A DNA stretch of 64,000 nucleotides from positions 1 to 64,000 of the forward strand of contig CAZCVI010000029.1 in the NCBI GenBank assembly GCA_964502145.1. The letters run 5' to 3'. Source of the DNA: CAZCVI01 sp964502145. GTDB lineage: Bacteria; Acidobacteriota; Aminicenantia; UBA2199. The notes beneath the pieces are model-generated. The model was not told the origin of the DNA. It saw nothing but the letters and a program-made list of their open reading frames with translations, and did not search any database. The position numbers were made by a program, and so were the translations under genes. Shown piece after piece: positions 58,162 through 64,000 of the stretch. Within the stretch, counting starts at the first letter, position 1; every line of letters starts with the position of its first letter.

Positions 58162-60105
58162 TTATAACACTTTAAGAATGATAAAAGTCAGGTCATCACG
58201 ATTGATGGTTGACTCGGAGAATTTAATACTAAAATCAAGTATCTTCTGTTTGATGACTTCGACGCCAAGGCGATGGTTATCGCAGAGAATGCGTTTTAAA
58301 TTGGTGATACCGAGCATTTCTTCGTCTTCATTCATGATTTCGGAGAGGCCGTCAGAAAAGAGAAAGAGGATATCACCGGGGAAATAATCCATTTCAATCT
58401 CTTTTATCTTGCTCTCGGAGAAATTAATGAGTCCAATGGCCATACCCTGAGGGAAAAGTTCGCTGCATTTATTTTCTTTGGCGCTGTAAAAGAGGGCGGG
58501 GGTGTGACCGGCACGGGCGAGGACGAATTTCTTCTCAGGAATTTTGAATTGGGCTTCATTCATGGTGATAAACGTGACGCGGTCAAAAGAGGATTTTAAG
58601 CTATGGTGGCATTCGGCAATAAGCGCGGCAGGCGACATGACTTCGCGTTGGAGATGATTGATAACACCTTTTAATTCAGCCATATAAAACGCGGCGGAAG
58701 CACCTTTCCCTGAGACATCGGCAACAAGGATCGAGAGGTACGCATCTTTTTGGTAGAAATAGTCGAAATAATCACCGGCGATTTCAGCGGCAGGGATATT
58801 TACGGCTGCCAGTTCGAATTCAGGGGTTTGGAACGAATCGGGGGGCAATAATTTTAATTGAATACTGCGGGCAATACGCAGTTCTTCTTCAAGACGTTGT
58901 TTTTCCTTCTCATCAATGAGCAGGCGGTCAATACCAGAGGCCATTTCATTGAAAGATTCGGCAAGATATTGCAATTGGTCACCGGAACGGGTTTTAATAC
59001 GAAAGGAAAAATCACCGTTCCGGATCCGCTGGGTTCCTTTCGTTAATTGGTTGACGGCGCGAGTGATCACGCGAACCATACGCACACCAATGAGAAATGA
59101 AATAAAAATGAGTGTCACAAACAGAAAAGAAAAAGAGAGGACAAGTTGGCGGGTAGTATGATGGGCGGGACTGGAAATAGTAGATACTATCTTTTTATAA
59201 ATCTTGCCAAAATCCATGGACAACACAAAATCACCATCGCGTTTTAAGGGCTGGTTATCAATAATGGTATTAAAATCAAAAAAACTATAGGTAAACACGG
59301 CGAGCGGAGTAGCGTTATCTATGGTCTGGGTATTTGCGGCCTCGGTGATGATGGTGGACGTTTTACCAGTGAGGCGGGAGGTGGACATGGCGTTTTTAGG
59401 ATGGATGGAGTGGGTCGCAGCCATTTTGGCGTAATAGGGCGCGGGGCGTTTATAAATAATTTTAAAATCGCTGATCACTGATAACGCATCGAGAAATTGT
59501 TGATTGATCTCATACGCCACCAGCACAGCGAGGGTCTCGGTTTTATTCAATGCACCGAGATAAAGCTTTTCATCCACTAAAAAATAACCGCTATATTCAC
59601 CCATGATCAGCTTGGCAGTATTAATATTTTTGGGGAATTTAAAAAACGGTTGAAAGGTAGCGCCTTTTTTTTCCCAGAAGACTGTGATAAAAGGCATCAT
59701 GTTGATCTTTTCAAAACCTTCGACCTCTTTAAGCATCAATTGGGAGTCATTATACTTTAAATAGTAGGCGCTGATGGTTTCGAGTTTATTCACACGATCG
59801 GTCATCATATTGCCAATGATAATACCACCGTATTGGGTGATGACCACGGAACTGATGAGGTAGAAAAAAAACGTGATGAACAAAATGGGGGTAGCCACAA
59901 GGAATAAGGCGGAAAAAATGAGCCGGTTTCTGATCTGCCAGAGGAGTTTTTGTCTGACGTAAACCATCAGCCTGATAAGTGAAACAAGAATAAACGCCCA
60001 CAACATGAGTTTAAAAACAAGGGGGGGAAACAAGAAATAGGACAATACTGTCAATAATAACAATAAGGCAATCAGGATATCTGTTTTCTTCCACCGAGTC
60101 AGCAT
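58162..60105 (-). CDS. Membrane SpoIIE/RsbU-type serine phosphatase
   Basis: A 647-residue protein. Several membrane segments near the N-terminus (about 10-30, 33-50, 60-88), a periplasmic sensor region, a further helix (LSFSFLFVTLIFISFLIG), a HAMP domain (TRAVNQLTKGTQRIRNGDFSF), a coiled-coil linker, and a SpoIIE/PP2C domain (AEIAGDYFDYFYQKD, VADVSGKGASAAFYMAELK, LFLFSDGLSE). It probably acts on an anti-sigma-factor antagonist partner-switching pathway. It lies upstream of rnc and is the second such phosphatase in the window (see 27637). Confidence 0.9.
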   Translation of the reverse strand: MLTRWKKTDILIALLLLLTVLSYFLFPPLVFKLMLWAFILVSLIRLMVYVRQKLLWQIRNRLIFSALFLVATPILFITFFFYLISSVVITQYGGIIIGNMMTDRVNKLETISAYYLKYNDSQLMLKEVEGFEKINMMPFITVFWEKKGATFQPFFKFPKNINTAKLIMGEYSGYFLVDEKLYLGALNKTETLAVLVAYEINQQFLDALSVISDFKIIYKRPAPYYAKMAATHSIHPKNAMSTSRLTGKTSTIITEAANTQTIDNATPLAVFTYSFFDFNTIIDNQPLKRDGDFVLSMDFGKIYKKIVSTISSPAHHTTRQLVLSFSFLFVTLIFISFLIGVRMVRVITRAVNQLTKGTQRIRNGDFSFRIKTRSGDQLQYLAESFNEMASGIDRLLIDEKEKQRLEEELRIARSIQLKLLPPDSFQTPEFELAAVNIPAAEIAGDYFDYFYQKDAYLSILVADVSGKGASAAFYMAELKGVINHLQREVMSPAALIAECHHSLKSSFDRVTFITMNEAQFKIPEKKFVLARAGHTPALFYSAKENKCSELFPQGMAIGLINFSESKIKEIEMDYFPGDILFLFSDGLSEIMNEDEEMLGITNLKRILCDNHRLGVEVIKQKILDFSIKFSESTINRDDLTFIILKVL

Positions 60106-60185
60106 TATCCTATTATAGTCTTAAATGGCATAAAAAACAATAGGGAGGGGGGAGTTAAATTTTGCGTTTTTTTTTGCGCTTGATA

Positions 60186-60214
60186 TTGCGCATAAAGTGG
60201 CATTCCTGTATAAT
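60186..60214 (+). promoter_or_regulatory. Sigma-70 promoter of the phosphohexomutase gene
   Basis: TTGCGC (60186-60191), a 17-nt spacer and TATAAT (60209-60214), 20 nt before ATG 60235; ACGGAGG is the ribosome-binding site. Confidence 0.75.
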
Positions 60215-60234
60215 CGTGTTTTTACGGAGGAATT

Positions 60235-61629
60235 ATGAATGAATTGAATGAAATAAAAGAAGAGATTTTCAGAGAATATGATATTCGGGGCATTGTGGAA
60301 ACGGAATTGCAAGACGATGTGGTAGACCGTATTTCCTCGGCTTTTGCCACTATTTTTGTCAATGCCGGAAAACAAAAGATCGTGGTGGGCATGGATGGAC
60401 GTCCGAGTTCGCAACGGTTAAAAGATATTATGGTTCAGAGTTTGAGCCGTTATGGTTTGGATGTGTTGGATATTGGTTTGGTGCCAACGCCGGTGATGTA
60501 TTACGCGGTATTCAAGCGTAATTTGGATGGTGGGGTGATGATCACGGCGTCTCATAATCCAGGGGAATACAATGGCTTCAAAGGATTGGTTGGAAAAGAG
60601 GCGCAATCGGGTAGTCAGGTCAAGGAGATTTATCAGATTGCAGTAGGGGGAAAGTTCCCGCCGGAAAAGCAAGGCTCGGTGGTCACCGAAGATATTCTTC
60701 AGGAATACATGGATTATATCTGCACGAACATCCACTTACAGAAGAAGATCAAAGTGGTGGTAGATGCAGGCAATGGCACGGGTGGGATTACTGCACCAAC
60801 ACTGTACAGGAACCTGGGGGCGGAAGTGACTGCGCTTTTCTGCGATGTAGATGGGATGTTTCCCAATCATCATCCGGATCCAACCAAAGAGGAAAACTTA
60901 AAAGATTTAATCGCGAAGGTTAAAGAGATGGATGCGGATATTGGTATTGGTTTGGATGGCGATGCTGACCGTATTGGAGTGGTGGATAAGATGGGCACGA
61001 TTTTGTGGGGTGACCAGATGACGGTCTTGTTTGCGCGCGACATTTTGGCGAAGAATCCGGGCGCGAAAATTATTTCGGAGGTGAAAGCTTCGGAAGTATT
61101 GTACTCTGAAATCGCGAAACATGGTGGAGTGCCGATCATGTGGAAGACAGGGCATTCGTTGATTAAGAAAAAAATCGTGGAGGAAAACGCGGCGATGGCG
61201 GGTGAGATGAGTGGTCACATCTTTTTTAATGATCGTTGGTTTGGGTTTGACGATGCGGTGTATGCGGGCGCACGATTAATGGAAATCCTGGCTGCTTCGC
61301 CGCTTTCTTTAACAGAGATGATCGCGAGTATTCCTAAAGCGTATAACACACCGGAAATAAGGGTGGATACAACGGAAGAAGCAAAATTTGAAATCGTTGA
61401 GGCTTTGTTGAAGTATTATCAGAAGAGTTATAAGGTGATTGCTATAGATGGAGCGCGGGTGAAGTTTCCTTTTGGGTGGGGTTTAGTGCGGGCGTCTAAT
61501 ACGCAGCCGTCGCTGGTGGTTCGTTTTGAAGCGGATTCCCCGGCGCATTTGCAAGAGATTCGCGACATGGTGGAACCCGTGATCGAAGAAACACGGAAAG
61601 AAATCGAAGCGAAACATCAAAAAAGGTAA
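60235..61629 (+). CDS. Phosphomannomutase/phosphoglucomutase
   Basis: A 464-residue alpha-D-phosphohexomutase interconverting hexose 1- and 6-phosphates for glycan precursors. The phospho-serine loop is MITASHNPGEYNG (Ser106), the Mg2+ loop GLDGDADRIG, the sugar-binding loop GEMSGHIFF and the phosphate-binding loop VRASNTQPSLVVRFE. Length and motifs match AlgC/ManB-type enzymes; the GEMSGH motif supports dual Glc/Man specificity. Single gene followed by a hairpin at 61678. Confidence 0.95.
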   Translation: MNELNEIKEEIFREYDIRGIVETELQDDVVDRISSAFATIFVNAGKQKIVVGMDGRPSSQRLKDIMVQSLSRYGLDVLDIGLVPTPVMYYAVFKRNLDGGVMITASHNPGEYNGFKGLVGKEAQSGSQVKEIYQIAVGGKFPPEKQGSVVTEDILQEYMDYICTNIHLQKKIKVVVDAGNGTGGITAPTLYRNLGAEVTALFCDVDGMFPNHHPDPTKEENLKDLIAKVKEMDADIGIGLDGDADRIGVVDKMGTILWGDQMTVLFARDILAKNPGAKIISEVKASEVLYSEIAKHGGVPIMWKTGHSLIKKKIVEENAAMAGEMSGHIFFNDRWFGFDDAVYAGARLMEILAASPLSLTEMIASIPKAYNTPEIRVDTTEEAKFEIVEALLKYYQKSYKVIAIDGARVKFPFGWGLVRASNTQPSLVVRFEADSPAHLQEIRDMVEPVIEETRKEIEAKHQKR

Positions 61630-61677
61630 CCCCGGCCCCCATTCCATTCCCTCTTCCTAGGCAAAAGTTTTAGGAGT

Positions 61678-61705
61678 CCAGAACCCTTTTTTAAAAGGGT
61701 TCTGG
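61678..61705. terminator. Bidirectional hairpin between phosphohexomutase and lipid kinase genes
   Basis: CCAGAACCCTTTT (61678-61690), 2-nt loop and the exact complement (61693-61705). T/A runs at the apex only. It lies between two convergent genes and can serve both; the surrounding sequence (GCAAAAGTTTTAGGAGTCC) resembles a widely dispersed bacterial hairpin. Confidence 0.75.
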
Positions 61706-61722
61706 CCGCCGGAGGCATTTCT

Positions 61723-62646
61723 TTAGAGACGGAAGTTGAGGCTTTTTTCGATGATTTGAAATTGGGCGGGGGTGGTTTGGCCGACTTCGCCATCGTATTG
61801 GATGTTGATAGGTTCGGAGTCTTCTGAGTAAACGTCGATAGTGCGGGCGTGTTTGATGGTGACTTTGGGGTGTTTGTGGATATTGCCGGTATAGAGGTGC
61901 CTGGAGTTGCGGATGATTTCGAAGCGGGACATATCTTCGATGAGGACAAGATCAAAGTAACCGTCATCGGGTTCTGCTTGGGGGGCGATTTGCATACCGC
62001 CGCCGAAGATGCGACCGTTGGCAATGGCGCCGATAAGGAAACGGTGGGAGATTTCTTCTTTGTGGTCAATAATAATTCTGACTTTTTTACTTTTGTAAGT
62101 TTGAATAGTAGAGAGGAGGCCTTTATAATAAGATAGGGCGTTGCGTTTTTCCGGGGGAATTTGGGAGATATGGCGTACTACTTCAGCGCCGAGTCCAAAA
62201 TCGGCGACATTGAGAAAGTATGTACTGGGTTGGGGGGACCCAAAGGTAATACGACCGACATCGAATTTTCTTTTTTTAGAATTTTTGATTTGTTGGATAG
62301 AGAGTCTGAAGTCGCGGGGAATTTTCATAAAGCGGACGAAGTCTGAACCGGTGCCGGAGGGAATAATGGCAAGAGAAGCATCGTTGTTGATTGCTTCGCG
62401 GGAATCGGATTTAAAGAAACCGTTGGTGATTTCATTGAGGGTGCCGTCGCCGCCGACGCCGATGATTAAATCGAAGCCTTCTTTTAGCAGTTGGCGGGCG
62501 ATTTCGGTGGCGTGGGTGGGTTTTTCAGTGAAAATGTATTTGTATTCATGGAAATAATGTTTGATAACCTCGCGAATATCGCTCCAGCGGGCCCGCGTTT
62601 TGCCTCTGGCGGAGAAAGGGTTGACGATGACGTGGACTTTTTCCAT
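61723..62646 (-). CDS. Diacylglycerol kinase-family lipid kinase
   Basis: A 307-residue protein of the DagK/YegS family that phosphorylates diacylglycerol or related lipids with ATP on the inner membrane face. VHVIVNPFSARGK, GVGGDGTLNEI (ATP loop), SLAIIPSGTGSDFVR and PDDGYFDLVLI are diagnostic. ATG 62646 is used; in-frame codons extend upstream to 62760 through a 9-bp repeat encoding PI-rich tripeptides, and no ribosome-binding site clearly favours either. Convergent with the phosphohexomutase gene. Confidence 0.85.
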   Translation of the reverse strand: MEKVHVIVNPFSARGKTRARWSDIREVIKHYFHEYKYIFTEKPTHATEIARQLLKEGFDLIIGVGGDGTLNEITNGFFKSDSREAINNDASLAIIPSGTGSDFVRFMKIPRDFRLSIQQIKNSKKRKFDVGRITFGSPQPSTYFLNVADFGLGAEVVRHISQIPPEKRNALSYYKGLLSTIQTYKSKKVRIIIDHKEEISHRFLIGAIANGRIFGGGMQIAPQAEPDDGYFDLVLIEDMSRFEIIRNSRHLYTGNIHKHPKVTIKHARTIDVYSEDSEPINIQYDGEVGQTTPAQFQIIEKSLNFRL

Positions 62647-62650
62647 GGTT

Positions 62651-62722
62651 ATGGGAGGGATGGGAATAATGGGAATGATGGGAAGTATGGGAAGTATGGG
62701 AATGATGGGAGTGATGGGAAAA
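62651..62722. repeat. 9-bp ATGGGAANN minisatellite at the lipid kinase start
   Basis: Eight units (ATGGGAATG, ATGGGAAGT, ATGGGAATA and similar). They are in frame with the kinase on the minus strand, where they would encode Pro-Ile-x repeats if the upstream ATG 62760 is used. A decayed relative (TCCCATAACTCCCAG, ATTATTCCCATT) lies at about 27181-27230. Confidence 0.8.
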
Positions 62723-62819
62723 GAATAGACGCGTTTGGAAGTATTGATTGGGGGCTGCATGTGGCGAGCTGTTTTTGGAAAAGGTTGGGGGTGTTGGAGG
62801 TATAGGGGATGTTTTTCAT

Positions 62820-63524
62820 TTAATCGATGATAGTTACGGAGCTTTTGACAGCGTTAACAGGATAGGAATCGGTGATCATGATTTTCCCATCGGTGGTGCG
62901 GTATTGGTATATTTTAGTGCTGGTTTTTGCGGAATAGGCGCCAGAGTAAGACATACCCATGTATTGCATGATGCGTTTGATGTAGTTACGGGTTTCATTG
63001 TAAGGGGGAACACCCTTGTATTTTTTCACAGCTTCTTCACCTGCATTGTACGCGGCAAGAGTGAGGGGGATGTCGCCATCATATTTATCATAGAGGTATT
63101 TCAAGTGTCGAATGCCTGCTTCCAGGTTTTGATGGGCATTGTAGCGGTTGACTACACCGTATAAGTTGGCAGTTTCTTGCATGAGTTGCATGATCCCCAC
63201 TGCGCCTTTAGGGGATACGGCAAGCGTATTAAAGGAGGATTCGGCACGGGCTACGGCCACTACAAGTGCTTCTTGAACACCATATTGTGCGCAGAAAAGA
63301 CGGATTTTTTCGAGGTAAAGGGCGGGAATCACATGGCTACGCGACCGGGTGGCAGAGGAACGCCGCGACTTATTGAATAACTTCTTGTAATCACCGTAGG
63401 AACTTGCATAATCATTGGAAATATTGAGTGTGCCATCTTTCTCCTGGCGAACGATGATTTGCGCGCGCACGGTGACGGTGGCAAGCAGCAAGATCATAAC
63501 TAAACCGGCTGTTGTTTTCTTCAT
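62820..63524 (-). CDS. Lytic transglycosylase (SLT family)
   Basis: A 234-residue exported murein hydrolase. Signal peptide (AGLVMILLLATVTVRAQ), a short N-terminal segment with QEKDGTLNISNDY (DUF4124-like), then the SLT domain: catalytic Glu in ARAESSFN, SPKGAVGIMQLM, and AAYNAGEEAV. It cleaves the MurNAc-GlcNAc bond to form 1,6-anhydroMurNAc. The C-terminal YQYRTTDGKIMITDSYP repeats the same DUF4124-type pattern. Neighbour alaS is 30 nt upstream on the same strand. Confidence 0.9.
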   Translation of the reverse strand: MKKTTAGLVMILLLATVTVRAQIIVRQEKDGTLNISNDYASSYGDYKKLFNKSRRSSATRSRSHVIPALYLEKIRLFCAQYGVQEALVVAVARAESSFNTLAVSPKGAVGIMQLMQETANLYGVVNRYNAHQNLEAGIRHLKYLYDKYDGDIPLTLAAYNAGEEAVKKYKGVPPYNETRNYIKRIMQYMGMSYSGAYSAKTSTKIYQYRTTDGKIMITDSYPVNAVKSSVTIID

Positions 63525-63554
63525 TCTTTTTATTTGTCTGTTTATGTTCTCTGT

Positions 63555-64000
63555 TTAATTTCTCTGTTTATTTATTATATCGGTAATTTGTGCTTTAAGA
63601 TTAAGAAAATCCTTGCTTTCAATGGGATCGCCGCCAGCTTGGGCAAAATCAGGACGGCCACCACCATTGCCATTGAGGTAAATAGCAATCTCTTTGGCAA
63701 TTTTCCCAGCATTTAAGCCGGGGGTTAAGGCTTTAGACACAGAAGCGATAATAACGGATTTGCCATCACTGTTGGTGAGTAGTATAGCGATACCGTTGGT
63801 TTTTGTTTTTATCTCGTCAGCCAACGTGCTGATTTGTTTGCGATCAATCGTTTCAAAGTAATGAATGACTGTGTGAATGGAATTAATCATTGAACCACTG
63901 GCGATGATTTCATCCACATCAATTTTGACAGTCGTGGCGTCTTCGCTTTTCTTTTTTAACTGTTTTTCTTTTTCTTTGAGTTCGTTTTCCATATTAAGCA
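63555..64000 (-). CDS. alaS: Alanyl-tRNA synthetase, C-terminal part (runs off the window)
   Basis: The visible 148 codons are the C-terminal end of AlaRS: a coiled-coil segment (ENELKEKEKQLKKKSED) then the DHHA1 domain with LLTNSDGKSVIIASVSKAL and NGNGGGRPDFAQAGG, the conserved glycine-rich motif. The frame is open past 64000, so the catalytic core and editing domain lie outside the window. The protein charges tRNA(Ala). The in-frame Met at 63992 is not the real start. Confidence 0.9.
   Translation of the reverse strand, partial: LNMENELKEKEKQLKKKSEDATTVKIDVDEIIASGSMINSIHTVIHYFETIDRKQISTLADEIKTKTNGIAILLTNSDGKSVIIASVSKALTPGLNAGKIAKEIAIYLNGNGGGRPDFAQAGGDPIESKDFLNLKAQITDIINKQRN

Overview
The window reads as one contiguous bacterial chromosome segment at middling GC. 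The host is a diderm: there are signal peptides, lipoproteins, predicted outer-membrane barrels and a periplasmic adaptor. It is probably flagellated (a FlbD domain; one near-perfect sigma-54 promoter). Several promoters are textbook TTGxxx-17-TATAAT. Large TPR-CHAT proteins, two SpoIIE phosphatases, a GG-Bacteroidales-type peptide maturase cluster and an AmmeMemoRadiSam cluster suggest an uncultured lineage such as Aminicenantes/Acidobacteriota or spirochaete relatives. That placement is inference; no rRNA or tRNA gene was recognised.

Layout. 1-2625: P-loop ATPase, peptidyl-tRNA hydrolase, and an XRE-S24 repressor reading leftward. 2640-6278: divergent operator/promoters, then a stump of a phage tail module (HTH protein, membrane protein, tail terminator-like protein, tail tube, and tail chaperones joined by a predicted -1 frameshift). 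The module stops before a tape-measure gene. 6279-9324: a large hairpin repeat, a polytopic membrane protein and a RelE-type toxin/antitoxin pair whose toxin is frameshifted. 9669-22109: a cell-death or defence-like block with a secreted TPR-CHAT protease, a SIR2-TIR protein, a membrane STAND-TPR-CHAT protein, an exported metacaspase and a secreted companion. 22143-27596: gene remnant, lipoprotein, GT39-like transferase, TerB-like protein and two paralogous small peptides. 27637-31982: propeller-SpoIIE regulator and a radical SAM enzyme. 32130-38402: glycosyltransferase, epimerase, GMC oxidoreductase, outer-membrane protein, chimeric ORF and methyltransferase. 38658-47031: sigma-54-driven repeat protein, lipoprotein, two PKD propeller proteins, and an adaptor-barrel fusion. 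47120-52161 (minus strand): ATPase-nuclease and a RiPP cluster (radical SAM, pseudo-radical SAM, precursor). 52601-56393: exported MEMO-AMMECR1 fusion, DUF362 protein and radical SAM enzyme. 56418-64000: extended FlbD, RNase III, SpoIIE phosphatase, phosphohexomutase, lipid kinase, lytic transglycosylase and the 3' part of alaS.

The strongest candidate for a new system is 13177-22109. A SIR2-TIR NADase-like protein sits 4 nt upstream of a STAND NTPase whose single membrane segment should place its TPR-CHAT protease in the periplasm. Two more exported caspase-fold proteins flank them. This looks like a circuit carrying a cytoplasmic signal to periplasmic proteolysis. The second theme is repeats: 9-bp minisatellites recur between genes and, at least once, have been captured as coding sequence at a gene's N-terminus.
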